From NCBI RefSeq assembly GCF_016802725.1, contig NC_052671.1, forward strand, positions 11,873,002-11,937,001: a DNA stretch of 64,000 bases, written 5' to 3'. A program made the translations under genes and the position numbers. This document shows positions 1 to 13,700 of the stretch, piece by piece. The notes beneath the pieces were generated by a model. That model saw only the letters and a list, made by a program, of their open reading frames with translations. It was not told the DNA's origin and did no database searches. Position 1 is the first letter of the stretch. Each line of letters begins with the position of its first letter. The DNA is from Solenopsis invicta. Lineage: Eukaryota; Arthropoda; Insecta; Hymenoptera; Formicidae.

Positions 1-1300
1 GTTACGTTATATTTTATCATATTTTTGTTCTCAATTCTAATGAATCTTTTCTGCTTTGTATCAATAACAAAATGCTCGAAACAATTATCAGTCATATTTA
101 AGCAATAAAAGTGTATTCACTTTGTTAATATATTGCATTTATTTTATGAAAACATTATGTATGTTAATCTTTATGTTAAAAACATCTATATATTATTTGT
201 AAAGGATAAGAATAAGAAAGAAACGTTAATTAAAATAATCAATATTTTAAATTTATTTATAAAATGTCATATGTATTTATTACACACGCAATATTTCCTC
301 AAAGAAATCGTATCACAATGTAACGCTCTGATATAATTCGAGTATCCACAATACCCATTAATTTGCTTGCTTGCGTAACGCAACTTTGGTAGACAGCTTT
401 CGATTAATGCTACTTTTAACTATTAATTTACAATTAAAAGAAAACGGTAGCTATAGCTATTTAATTACATGACAAAGAAATACACTGCGCGCTTTTCCTA
501 TAACATAATTTTCTTCTGTTACTCTATTTGTTACTTTATTCAGCTCCCTCTCTCGCAAATTTAATTCTAATCTGACTTAAGCCTACAGGATTTTGTAAGA
601 GATCATACGTGATCGTAAAATAACTAAATGCTTCTCTGAGTTTTTTCAATCGCTCTCGTTATCTCGCGCTTGTTAACAAAAAGACCTTCCTGAATCAGCG
701 AGATTAGTCTGTGTTCGTTAACCAGCACCGTTAATCTTCGTCGAAATAACGAGGTCCGCAACCTTTTAGCATAATTATACTATACAAGTTCAATATCCCT
801 TTTGCTGCAGTTTTGAAGTTCGCTCGTTTTTCGAAGTTTCTTTTTTCGTCGTTTTACCGGATCTCCCCGTTTTCTCTATACCTTACATTTTTTTTTATCT
901 CACGCGACAAGCTGCGTCGACAAGAGAACAGTTTTATTTACGCCCGAAATTTTCACACTGGCGCGAGTCTTCCGCTTCGCTGTTTACAGGTTTCTCACAC
1001 TTCTGCGCTCCCGGACGCTCCTTTAAATATCCGTGAGCAGCAAGATTTATTTCATACTGCCTCCAGACGAAGTTTTGAATATGAGTTTTGCCGCAAAAAA
1101 AGAACCACGTTATCATTATCAGCTTGCCACTTTTCAAAACGGATGTTTGTACTTTGTTTAATCGAATCATCTTTAAAGCCATTCTCGTCTTCCTTTAATT
1201 CGTTCATCCTTCTTTAATCTTCTCTGTCTGAATTCCATAAAAAGTTTTTTTTTCTTATCACATAGGCCCGATTCTTTTTCAATCCTTCTCTAGGATTTTA
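1..1300. other. AT-rich flank, no supported gene
   Basis: No reading frame here resembles a known protein and no convincing splice pattern was seen. The 780-1200 part is less AT-rich and pyrimidine-rich, and has overlapping open frames on both strands that look like chance. On the minus strand, AATAAA-like hexamers occur near 935 and 1045. They could serve the peptide gene that ends at 1438, but this is only a guess. Confidence 0.4.
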
Positions 1301-1437
1301 AAGATCTTTAGGACCATTGAGGCTTTATATGGAGGTCTCCAAGTATCTCGAATGTATTATCTTCCTGACAATACCAAAATGAGATAACAATCGGTTGCAA
1401 TTGTTGAAATCTCCAAATCGATTTTTCCTTTCTCCGC

Positions 1438-2142
1438 TTATATCCGCCTACCTCGTCGAATCGCGTCTCTGGCACGTTGTCGATACGCGACCTGCTGGCG
1501 ATAGACGAAGAGGGGACGAAGAACGTTGGTACCAGCTGCTGTCTCGAGATCATCATCATCTGCTTCCTCTGCGCTGCGTTTTTCGATGTCGAGATTCGCG
1601 ATACTGTCCGCAAATTTAGAATCGCCGTTTAACGCGTACACCGGTTCCTCGTTCATTGAAGCTTCAGGATCGTCGAGTTCTTGAATAATTACAAGTAAGG
1701 GAGAACCATACATGCTCGCCATTCTAAGAGGCGATGCGTAAGAGTAGGCGACGAACAGCAGCGCAAAGACGATCAATGTGACAGACATCTAAGAAAGAAG
1801 AGATTGCACCTTTGTATCAAAAATAGACATTTAAAGATTTCAATAATCGATAGCTTAATGAATATAATCACAAATTGCAAATAAAACTCAAGGCATTTGT
1901 AAGAAATTTTCAGTATATGTATGGATAAAATGTATGGATGAATGTATTCGTTAAAGTAAAATGGACTTGTTTCTAACAATTTTCGTAAATAGTCCAAAAA
2001 GTTATTTGATTTTTTATTTTACAAAAAAATTGTTTTAAAAAGTTTTTGATACAAGAAATGATTAGATGTTTTAATATAGAAATTGTACGTTTATAATAGC
2101 AATGCGTGATGTATTTAGACTCGAGAAAAATATACTTACCAT
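1438..2142 (-). CDS. small secreted peptide precursor, possible neuropeptide or cationic peptide
   Basis: Two coding exons are proposed: 2142-2140 (an ATG directly followed by donor GTAAGTATA) and 1788-1438 (acceptor TTCTTAG just before a second ATG). The product is 117 aa, or 116 aa if the second ATG starts. Counting from the second Met, residues 1-18 form a typical signal peptide ending SYA. An acidic spacer follows, with a Lys-Arg site at 70-71 and the acidic stretch EEADDDD. The C-terminal 30 residues are strongly basic and end in RRGRRI. Signal, acidic pro-part and basic tail after a dibasic site is the layout of neuropeptide precursors and also of many insect cationic antimicrobial or venom peptides. 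I do not recognise the mature sequence, so function is open. A TATA-type promoter lies just upstream of exon 1. Confidence 0.6.
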
Positions 2143-2284
2143 TGTGTATTTGAAAGTCGGATTATGTTGATACTTTGCAAGAAAATAACGATCGCTTTCG
2201 CTCAATATTAATATGTTACTCAGAAGATGAAGCAGCGTTCAATGCAAAGTTTGTTAGGAGTACAATAGAACGTCCTAGTCAGCT

Positions 2285-2330
2285 CTCTCACGAGTTTATG
2301 GTGACCAGGATCGGGCATTCGGTATTTATA
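2285..2330 (-). promoter_or_regulatory. TATA box and putative start region of the peptide gene
   Basis: On the minus strand TATAAATA lies at 2330-2323. It is about 180 bp upstream of the proposed first coding exon end, with a plausible transcription start about 25-35 bp downstream, near 2295-2290. The spacing to the GTAAGTATA donor at 2139 gives a first exon of about 150 bp, mostly untranslated. This fits a tightly regulated peptide gene, but the start site is inferred. Confidence 0.4.
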
Positions 2331-5300
2331 TGAAACAATGACGTCAAACCAGAGCACGCTAATTATACAATGACGTTCTACGACGGGTGATAACTGACCT
2401 GGTAAACTAGGTAGACATGATACATCGCCGATCTATCCTGGGTGTACTACGTTGCTTCTTATTTTGTCGGTCTCACAGGTGTTAACTTGGCTACAAGGGA
2501 ACGTCCCCCTCGATGCTCTCTGTTTACGCGTGAAATATTGATAATTTAATACATCGATTCGCGCAGATACTCGAGACCCTCCCCTCCCCACAAAATTGCG
2601 GATCAACACGCCTATTAAAACGAGCAAAGCATTTAAAGCATTTTGCGATAAGCATCTTGCTAGTACCTTCTGCATTCTGCAAAATACAGCTTTTTATTAT
2701 TTAAATAACAGCTTGTTGCTTGTACTTCTGCATGCATTTCCTAATTCATAAAATCTTATTTCGATATATTTAATATTTCCCTATTTTTGATACAAATTAT
2801 TTAATTATTGTAAATTCTGTAAGTTCTTATTAATTTTTTTTATATCTTTATTATAATATAATTGGAAATGTTCTTTATTAAGTATAGTATTAAAATTAAC
2901 AAATTTAAAAACTGTTATAAATAGATTTTGTTAATTATGTTCTTTTATAATAGAAACAATAGTATATTTAAAATAATTATGCTATTCGGTATACAGCGAA
3001 TTATTTATTTAGTGTTATAACTTATTATTAATTATTATTCATCTTAATCAAAATAATAAAAAAAATTTCATAATTTTATTTTATTTTTCATGTGTTACAC
3101 AGGAAATATGTTTTTGTTAAATATTTTATTTCCTAAGATGCACTCGTGTAAGAGATACCTTCACGTGATGTATGACATAAGAGAGAGCCGGCTCTAGGAC
3201 GCCACAATGTTACACATTGTTACATCACAGCATATGTGAAAATTTAATCTTGTTCTTATCAATATTACATAATAATTATTCATAGTCTTGAAAAACATTC
3301 TTTCTATGTTCGTTAATGTATAATAAATTCAAATTGTGGTTCCTTGATGGAATAATAATTTAAACATTTTCATAATTTACATTATCTTACTTTGTGATGT
3401 TGAAACGAATTATTGACAATTTAAATGGAGAAAATGGATATATAACAAATTTTATAAATGTACTTTTTATTACGATTTTATTTTTTCTCTTACAATGAAT
3501 TTAATGTACCATAGAAGATTAATTGTTAATTATTCTTTTCTTTTTTCAGTCTGCAAAATCATTAAAACTAGGAAAGGACGAAAATCGCAAGCTATTCGTC
3601 CTTATAAATATCCAGAACTCGCGGAAACAAATGCATACACCATGTTTCTGTGAAGCAAAAAAATTGTGATTTATTTTTCTCTATTAAGTATATATTTATT
3701 GTACTGAAACAGATTTTCATCTATAGTTCCCTTAAAAATGTGGCAAGGCACACAACGGAGAATTATTATTCTATGGAAGGACGGTTTTTTTTCTTTGAAT
3801 TTAGATGGTGGACTCAGCTTCCTCGTGCACAGATTCGCCGCTTTCGGTAGTTTCGCTTTTTGATCTGAAAGAAATCATCAGATAAGGATCTCTACAGGCT
3901 TCAGTTGGACATGAAAGACTAAGTATGAGACGGCAAACAAAGGTAAAATAATTTGCGCTAGGTAAAACACGAGAGGGGTTGTATTCGCATCGCTCATGAA
4001 CATACATATAAATATCTCGAGGTTTATGCGATTTGAGAATCAAATTCAGATTTCAAAATAGGATGGAATCTCGAGGTTATAAATTGAGCCGTTTATTTCA
4101 AAAATCTAAGTTCAATTCCACAATATTAAAATTCAAGATTATTTTAATGGAGTTTTTAGCATTACTTATACAATTTTCGAAATAAACGATCCAACTCTAG
4201 GGTAAAGAAAGGGGATATCAATAATTGATGTACTACTATCATTAGCTATCGGCAATTCATACACACACATTCGCAATAAAACTCGTGACTAATTTAACGT
4301 AATAACCAAAGTGTTCAATTATATACAATAATACTAGTACAGTTATTATTGCCGAAAGACTAATCTAATTAAAAAGTAATATGCATACCAAGAATCGCCA
4401 ATTTTCAACACTGCTTACAAATTAAAATCAAATACACTGGTTACAAATAAAATATAGATGCAAATAGAGGCAAAACATTCTGTGATTATTAAAACCTTAC
4501 GGAACTTTTGGCAGACTATTTTTTTTTAAGATTATCGAAAACTACGGGAATGTTAAAATGAAATGTACTGAACAAAATGTTCCTATCGAATTTAACGAGT
4601 AACCAATATTTCACCAAGCTAACTCTAATCAAAGTCTACGTCTTTTTAATACAAGAATCTAAATAAAAGAAAGTATATCAGGTTAAACAATTTAAGATGC
4701 CTTTGTTATGATTGTCTGGGATCTACTACACCTTGTTAATGATTCGTAAAAAAACATCTGTATTACCTGAATCCATAGTACATAAATCCGGACTCTCCGC
4801 AGAAATGTATTTTGCGAAAATAAATTCGCGGTGAAAAATGCACAATTGTAAGAATTACGTGTTTTAAATTCATGGTGTATGAAATCTACAATGAAAAAGA
4901 TTTTACTCTCACAAACGCTACTTCCCCAGTTGTGTAAAATATCTGCCAATATACAGCCTCTAAGATAAAAGTATTCTCGCGGGAGGGAACCATTTCGAAC
5001 GAATCGGCCTAATGCACGATGCGAGAGCATTGCCGTTTCGTTACTTCTGTATAAATAATTTTATTGTATGCAAATCTTCATATGTCGTCCAGTAACCTAT
5101 CCGTGTAACTTGTCCCATCATGAAATTTAGGTGGAGGAGAGGAATCAGAGCGATTTAACGTTGCGATTCTGCTATCATATCAGCTAATTATATGTAAATA
5201 GATAGATGATATATAATCTGATATATTAAATAATTAAAACTCAATAAATAACGACTTGATAAGTAACGAACAAATATTTCTATAAACAAAAAAGAAAAAA

Positions 5301-8300
5301 AAACAGTTTTAGAAAAAAATACATATTGTACTGTGTTCCAGAAGTTAATGTGATTATATATTAAAAAAATTTAGTTTGTGTTTCAAATAATTTGTAGAAT
5401 TTTGTTGAATAATTTGTGCGATAAAATAATTTCGTTCCTCTCGTCACCTAACTTTTCCCTTTTTCTTTACCCAATTCTTTCTTTCACACGTATTTCCAAT
5501 TTGTTTCCCTTCTTTTACTGTGTATCATTCAGTTTTCTATACATTAAAATACCATTCGACGCTATACTTCTACAACGATACATCGTATATAAATGTAATT
5601 AACTACAATTCAAGAGTTGTGCAGGATGCAGAATGGGCTAGGGAGAGATATTTACCCTTGCCGACGCTGTACGATTAATCAGTTATTCTATTTTAAACCT
5701 TCAAAAATTTTAATATAACGAACTTGTAATATGCACAAGTATAATAAAAACGTGAAAAAAATTATTCTTCTATAACTATCTCGGCGTATAACCAGAATTT
5801 TTCGTTCTATTAGTAAATTTTTATTTTACGAATTTTTCTTGCAATTGTCTTTGATAATAATCTTCCATTACAATTTATATAACAAAAAAATGGAAACAAT
5901 CATTCATTTTGTAATACATCTAATTGACAATCGATTAATCGGACAAGCGTACAGCTTTCTCCACCTTCACATACTTATGTCTTAATCCTTTGAGAAGCAC
6001 GCTCACAATTATCTATTTTATCGTACTGAGATAAATTCACGTTTCTTTTCGCATCGACAATTAACGATTGAACAATCGTCAGTAATTGTAAAAAGGCCCC
6101 GTATATAAAGGATGCATCATGTAGATTAAAGGACATCGTGATTTATAAAATGTATGCTCTAGCTGGTGCGCTTCTAAGAATCAAGGATCATCAAATTTCT
6201 ATCTCACCATTCTTACATCTGCCTAATGAGTACACTCGATTCTTATTATTAATCCGGTTGCCAAGCGTATCAATCGAATCATAAAACGTTCGATATCGCC
6301 ACGATAATCTACGTGTATTGCTTTAAATTGAAGACGCAAGTTCCTGCGGCGGTCAAAATTTTATTGCGCAAGATTGAGATCAAGCGCGCCTAATTAATGA
6401 TATAAAATCGAGATTTCTACTCGAGATAAGCTCGATATTATCGCTCGCGTTCCGTAGGTACCCTGATGCATGATCGCTCGACAATCCGGAGATTATAATA
6501 GATTGATTGATTGATTCGAAATGGCCTTTCCTTTTATCTCAAAGAAAAAAACAGTTACAGATCTAAAGAGTAATTTTAATGTAGTATATTTTGAATTTTT
6601 ATTACATTTATTTCACACACGCCAGATATATCCCACCAATGTTTACGATTAGAAGGCAATTTTAAAGAATTTTTGATTACCAAAGATTATATATTGTTCA
6701 CACTAATTCTGTACACAAAAAAATAAATAAGATTAACAAAAAAGAAAGCAATATCTTGCTATTATCTCAAATATGGTAGGAGCACCTCTGAAGGTGCCAT
6801 TCCGAGTAAATTAATCAACCTTATAGATTCACTAAATAACTATCTATTTATATATTGTCGGGTAATAAAAACGGCTCGCTTCCACGGTGACTATGTTCTT
6901 CCAAAAAGGGGAGAAATCGTTACCGTTACACTATTTATCAATCGCTGTGGTTTTCCTTCCCTCCCCTTGTTTGTACGAATAGGCACTTAGCTATGTTTCT
7001 GTGTTTTGTGTAATGTTATATCTATTGTATGCACACAATAGTATAAAAGAATGCGTCGCCAAATTTCTGCTCTTTCGTGCCTTGTCCGATGCTGAATGTG
7101 AAGTCCATAAGTAGATGCTTTTTTTTCACGAAGGCTTATAATTATATTACGTGTGAAAACAGATTGCCACACCTAATACATTCGACAAGAGAAAATTTCT
7201 TTAATATAAAATGTTACAAAAAATGACAGAAACTTTAAAAATATATTATACCGAGTGGAAATTAATTTCTCTAGTGGCATTGCGAAACCGTGCGGCGTGC
7301 GCACATTTCCCCGAATAGTGCTTCGATGAGTGAGTTGCACGATCAACATCGGTAATCACTTCCTATTGTTCCTACATTCACTCTCACTACATGTTTCAAT
7401 CTCGTGTCTAAGCATACACGCGCGTACAAATGCACGCACGTCGAAGCGTACGTCGGTTTTTGGAACTTTTTAATTAGCACCGTGTCCTCGTGACCTATGA
7501 ACTTTCATGAACGCATGTCTCACTTCCGGAAGCTTCGCGCGGTCGCCAACAACAGGAGAGATGAGCGTCTGCGATCGTTCGTCTCATGCGTAAAACAGCA
7601 GATGAATAATTGTGAAATTTCTTTTTTTAACCACATGTTGCCTTCGAAATTTCAATACGTTCTTCAGCTTAATTTTAAGACGCATGAAACGACTGACGGA
7701 TTTCCACGCCATGGTGCGTTTTCGCTAATGACACGATATAACGATCGTCATGAAATTAATCGCGTCGTTTTCCTTTCAATCGAATCGTCGCAGACTGCGG
7801 GTTTTATACTTATATAAATAATATCTCGATAAAAATTAGATAACAATAGTATATTAGTGCATAAAGTTAAAACGTGTTGTTGACAATAGAATACTGCATA
7901 TCCCCTCGACTATCGTGTTCCGCGTGGGGAGTGCTCTCGATGACTCCCTTTCCGCTCTTCCATTCAATTTCTTTTGCAACGCGTGCTAACGTGTACATAA
8001 TCACGCGAAGACGAGCATGTCGATATGCGCAAGTACGACGTGTCAGAAAACATCTCGTGGGAGATCGTGCTCCAACAGTGGAACAACGGTACAAAAGTAA
8101 AAAATACGCTTTAGTGATTATGCGCATCTTTTCAAGACGTCACGACGCACATATTCTTCATCACGCTTCACATCTTTGGATTGGAACACGATCTGACAAG
8201 TCTTTCTCTCAAAGTGGCTTATATAAAAGCTCGACTTAAGAAATATACGCGGGCTTAACTTTCGTTATTTTATCGCTTGTTTATCTCTTTCTCCCTTTCT

Positions 8301-9251
8301 GTTTTCCTCATTAGACGTACTCAGTCTTTGTCCGCAATGCTCAATGCACAGTTTGCGACATACATACGCTGTTGGGCAATGAGCTGGAATTCACATTACC
8401 TAAGATTTCGTTTTTAAATCTTTCTCAACTTCTCTCTATAATAATTAACGTAATTTTATTACTAAATTTTTAAAGTTTAATGAGGATATTGAGATAAATG
8501 CATGAATAGAATTTGATTTAAAAAAAAATTAAAAGCAAGAAACTATCGCGGAGAGATCACTAGTAACTCTTGGAAATAACACTCGTCTTTTCTTTTACTG
8601 CTATCAGTAATTTCTACATCCAACAAAAAGTGACATTCTTTTTGTAATTTATCCAATAACAGAAAGAAAGTAAAGCTAATTTGTTAGAAAAAATTCTCTT
8701 GATAAATATGACAAATTCAATCTTTTTGCATAATCGCATTTAAAATAAATTTCATTTCTAAACATAAGAAATTTGAAACTAATATCCATACATCAGGAAT
8801 GTCTAGTTGCAGAATAAAATAATTGATTCTACGATCCATTATCGCTAAAATAGAATTCAGCAAACCTGCATATGAGCAAACTGTATGAATTTATCAATAG
8901 TTGCATGAAATATTTTCCCAAATGACGATTTGCATGAAATATAACATTCTGTTGTAATAAAAGAAGAAAATAAAAATTATAAATAAGAAAAAATGTCTTA
9001 CTCATAGCCAAACAATAAAAAATTTAAACAAGATTATCATAATAAACCAAAAAACACTTTCAAATTCTTTTACGAAATGTTAATATACAATATTCGCCCA
9101 ATCTAAATTTTCATAAATGATTTTAACATAAGACAATCTACTTCAATCAAAAATTTAAAAAACATTTACCTATGGAACTATAATAAAATTGTTTAACAAG
9201 ATCTAGGTTTATTATTATTTAACCCACTTAATGCTACTAAAGAAATTTTAC

Positions 9252-9425
9252 AGATTATTTCCAGATCATAAATTGAATTCATATTTTCATGAAAAATCAA
9301 GATTATGTGCTCATGAACTCTTACACTCTTAACTTGGCCACAGTTTTACTAACACATAAGCTGCAGTATTTGAAAATATGAATTTAAATTATAAATTATA
9401 AAGATGATTTGGAAATAAATCATTC
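9252..9425. repeat. imperfect hairpin repeat (MITE-like)
   Basis: The left part contains GATTATTTCCAGATCATAAA then TTCATATTTTCA. The reverse complement of the right part contains GATTTATTTCCAAATCAT and TTCATATTTTCA. The arms are about 45 bp and diverged. There is no coding capacity. The class cannot be assigned because no clean target-site duplication is visible. Confidence 0.45.
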
Positions 9426-9570
9426 ATCCTAACTCTTCAAAGATTTTGGTGAAATTAAGTTCGATTCATTTAGAAACAGTTAGAAAACTATACATATAAT
9501 TTGTCTTCTTTCTTTTGTTTATATTAACTAAATAACAAGAAAAAGATCGAATTCCGCAAAAGAAAAATGT

Positions 9571-9833
9571 ACCCAGTAAGCAATAAGAAACATTAAAACA
9601 TTTAACAATATTGGTTTCATATACTTTTAAAATGATATTGTATAAACATTTTCAAACAATTTGATATAATTTTTTTTCGAAACGTTGTTCAAATTTTGAA
9701 AACATTATCTCCAAGTCATGATCAAAATTTGTTCACATTGAAGCATACAACGATAAATTATGATTTGAAAATGACATATGTTATCAAATATCGTTGTAAC
9801 AATATAGTAGTAATGATTTTATGTTTACTGGGT
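9571..9833. mobile_element. 263-bp MITE with ACCCAGTAA-type ends
   Basis: The left end reads ACCCAGTAAGCAATAAGAA and the right end, reverse-complemented, reads ACCCAGTAAACAT. The interior is AT-rich with internal partial inverted repeats and no ORF. These are the marks of a small non-autonomous DNA transposon. The superfamily cannot be named from the ends alone. Confidence 0.55.
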
Positions 9834-10726
9834 ATTTATGTGCGGGAGATAATAAAGTCAAGAGTTACTTAATAACGATAAGCTTTTCATTCAAATCAGC
9901 TTTGTATATCCGTAATAAATAAAACTGATTTATATTTTCGTTCTGTGTTTACGCGTATCACTGTATGAGCGTGTCATCAACGCTATAAGTAAATAAAATG
10001 ATCCGATAATCGAAATTTACGCAAATCCACACAATCATATATTTATAAAATTATATGATTATATTGTGATAAACTATTGCAAAGCTAACCCTTAAGTATA
10101 CTTTATCTAAAAGAGTAATTTATCTGTGGAATTAATTCTGGTAAATAACACGTTTATATTTTATCTATAAGAATCATGTCGTAAAATTTACTTTTCTTCA
10201 TTAACGTTTTCATAAACACATGCAGAATAAGGTATTTGTTTCTCTGGTAGCAAATAAAAAAATTGTGAAAAAAAAAACATATATTCTAATGTTCTAGATA
10301 CTCATAGAATAAATCACAATATAAAAATACAAATATCGAAAGTCCATCTCCTTCATCAGTGCTTCTATTTTCATTCTTGTTACTCGAACATATAACAGTG
10401 CAGTTTAAAAATGTACTGTACTTTGCACTTTTCAGCATCATTTTATTGTATTCTATTGTTTTTTGTAACTTTTCTCTCCCTTTGCTTAGTTTCTCGGAGA
10501 TGGTATCGTTTGCGATATTGCTGACGAATGATTCTACTGCCAATACGAAACTCTTTGTTTACGAAAGCCTTTATACTCTTGCCAAGATGTTTCAGCTAAG
10601 ATTAGGCTTTTAAAACCTCGCAATAGAATCTCATATTAAGATTTTCCTCGATTACTATACTGACAGTACGAAAAATAATGCGTGTATATACGTACGTACG
10701 ACATCCTTAAATGCGACACGATAGAT

Positions 10727-13700
10727 CTAACTACGCATGTACAGGTAGTAACAGATCGCTATGATACCCCCACCGATCCCAATGCCTAAGCTTATTTTAA
10801 GGGGGTTAAATAATGACCTCTTGAAATTTTGCCATTCTTCCATCTCCTTCTGCCGGCGTTTCATCTCGCGTACTTGTGTCGCTAGTCGTTCATTCTTTTC
10901 CATCTTGCGTCGACGTACCTCCTCTTTCCTGCTTCAAGAGAACAAAATTCATAAATTATACAAATAATAATTATCGTTTGTTACTAACAGATTGTTACTC
11001 ACGCGTCTGAATTGGACGGAGAGTTGTTTAGTAAAACAGAGTTTTCAGCGTCGTCGGAAGGAGTGTCGTCTAGTACCACGCCATCGTCAGCATTTTGTTC
11101 ACGTACACAATTTGTATTAGATGTAGATAGATTTGTATCTGCAGATAAATCTACATGATTCGGTGGTTCACATGGCAACGGTTTATCAGGCGGTCCCTCT
11201 AGTTCTTCTGTAATTGACATTAGATCTAAATTTTTTATTAATGTATATCTATTATGCCAAAAAATACTATTTTATTTAAATAAAATATAATGTTTACTTA
11301 AATATTGTAAAACAATTCTCTGAAATTTCCAAAACTTTTATTATAAATTCTAGGTAAGTAGAGAATTTTTAAATGCAGTTTAGAAATAAATCGCTTTTAT
11401 CGTATCTTTTAAAGTTCCCTTTAAAGTTCCAAAAGCCTATCTCAAACTGGAGATTGGGTTGAAATTTGACCAATCAAAACATTCATTAAATTTAAAACAG
11501 TTCTCCCTTTTTTTTATGGTTTTATGATTTGGTTGAATTCTAATTCAATCTTTACCTTTCATCTAGAGGCTTTTCATCTTCATAGAGGCTTTAATCACTC
11601 AATTAATTAAAAAGAACACTTAAGTTTTAAATATTAAATTTGTGAAAGTACAAAAAAGAAACAATATAAACGAAATATGTATATGGAATATAATAATCTA
11701 TTCACAATACACGGATCTAACTTAACAAAAAGTACAAAATTTGAAAGATAATTAAATACACATTGCAAAATTTAAATAATATACCTTCTATCATCATCAA
11801 TGTATTCTGTAAAAATTTGTGAGTCATGTACGTGTGTACGTCCATATTTATTACTAATCGAATACATTATCGATTAATCAATTGCATTGTCGACATTTCG
11901 CATTATCAAAAAAAAAAAAAAATTAAAGAAAACAGTTGCATCAACCAAAGATAGAATTAAAATTTAAATTTAAAATTAAAATTAAAATTCCCCTAAATAT
12001 CGAAAATTTCATGAAAATCCATGATTTTCAAGAATAAAAAATTAATTTCTTAAAAATTATAGATTTGCCCGATTTCTCCAGTAGTAAATATCCTGCAAAA
12101 CAATTTTTTTTATAATAAAAAAGAAAAAAAATACCATTATCAGATGAATCATCCGGGCTTAGATCTGCCATCATACTACGCGTTAAAGACTCTCCTCTTG
12201 GAGGTGGTAGAGGAGGAGGTTCATCGTCTTTTTCTAATGGATGATTTTTATTATTCATCTCGTCGTAACTCGTAATTATTTCATCATGAGTTGTATCGTC
12301 ATTATCCTGTAAAACGTATTATAAAATACAATGATTCTATGATTAAATTTAATTACAGTAATTTACTATTACTAAAATAATTTCCATGAAAACCTTTTTA
12401 TCTAAAAATTATTATATAATAAAAGTAGTAATGTTTTGCAAAGAAAGAATATACAGATACAGACTCCGTGTTTATTAAAATATAAGACTAAATACTGTAC
12501 AAAATTTAAGAAAAAGGGACTATTGTAATTATTATGCTTTACTCAAAAGACAATAGCATTATGCAATTATTAATCACTTACCATGTTATCAAGTGGTAAT
12601 TGTTTTGCTCCCTGAATGATGGCAGCATATGAAAAACAAAGTTGTTCAGGCGTTTGTATAAGACCCATACGAGACCGTCTCATTTCCAACAATTCATGTC
12701 GCACATCCAAATCATTTAAACCATATTTTTCAATCTGTAATCAAATGACAAATAGTTAACGATTGTCAAAGTAGTTTTCTGCAAGTCAAAAATCGTTTGC
12801 TGCTTTCTATGTACCAATACTAAGCACGCGTCAACCAAGCAAAATGTTCCTGATCTTCCTATTCCCGCGGAACAATGTACAACGGGCGGGCCAACATTTT
12901 GATCTAACGCTCCTGATTTTCTGACATCTGCCAAGAAACGTAAAAAGGCCGTTGGACGTTGCGGTACTCCGAAGTCTGGCCAAGTGGTATAATGAAAATG
13001 TAAGATTTCCCTGCTATCGTTACTTTCCAAGTCCGTTATACTGTAAATAAGTTAAAAACATCATAATGATATTTACAGAAAAATTATAAATTATTGCGAA
13101 CTATAAAGCAATTCAATTAATTGTATGTTGAAAATACAATATGATTAATAATATATGTATTTTCTTACCGTAATGTTCTAATAGTATAATCTGATGAGTC
13201 TTTCTTGCTGATATAATCTACCTTTATACTAACATCTTCAAATGTTAAAGTAGGTTTTGTATCGTCCAGTGGGAAATATTGATGGCATTTGATTTGGTTC
13301 TTCTCGATTACCTTGTTTAACATCAATATAGCTCTACAATTTTGTTCCCATACCATTAGCCAAAAATGACTGATAGTATTTGGTAAGGGTCCTTGTGTTA
13401 GGATGTATTGCCTTTCAGCATGATCCACCTAATGTACAAAGAAAATTGTGGAATATAGGCTGATATTCATAGTCGATTCTTATTTCAAGATCATCTTAAG
13501 TAATGTCTTAAAATACTAAATATAAGACTCGACTATAAATACCACCTATATTTGCATTATCATCAATTGTTTATACAACACATTATTTCTATAACATATT
13601 TACCCGTATGAGATTGGCGTGAATATAATCACATACGCCTCTCTTAAGTATAATCCTAGTGTGATCGTACGGTGCCACATCTCTGTAGCGATTCAAGTTT

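Larger units (their letters stand above)
2340..10440. other. long gene-poor interval
   Basis: About 8 kb without a gene I can support. Most is very AT-rich. Less AT-rich stretches occur at about 2440-2660, 5940-6480, 7260-7800 and 7890-8250. They contain open frames on both strands but no splice pattern or recognisable domain. Two MITE-like hairpins (9252-9425 and 9571-9833) are listed separately. A short hairpin with GCACCT/AGGTGC arms lies near 6781-6796. Confidence 0.5.

Noticed and set aside
813..1217. Long plus-strand open frame
   Set aside because: No start context, domain or splice support. It overlaps pyrimidine-rich DNA with open frames on both strands.
6771..6815. Short GCACCT/AGGTGC hairpin as a possible structured RNA
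   Set aside because: The stem is only six base pairs and lacks any other RNA-gene feature.
12716..12814. Continuation of the phosphatase frame past the catalytic exon
   Set aside because: The extra residues do not match the family, whereas removing an 80-bp GT-AG intron restores the expected IEKYG sequence.
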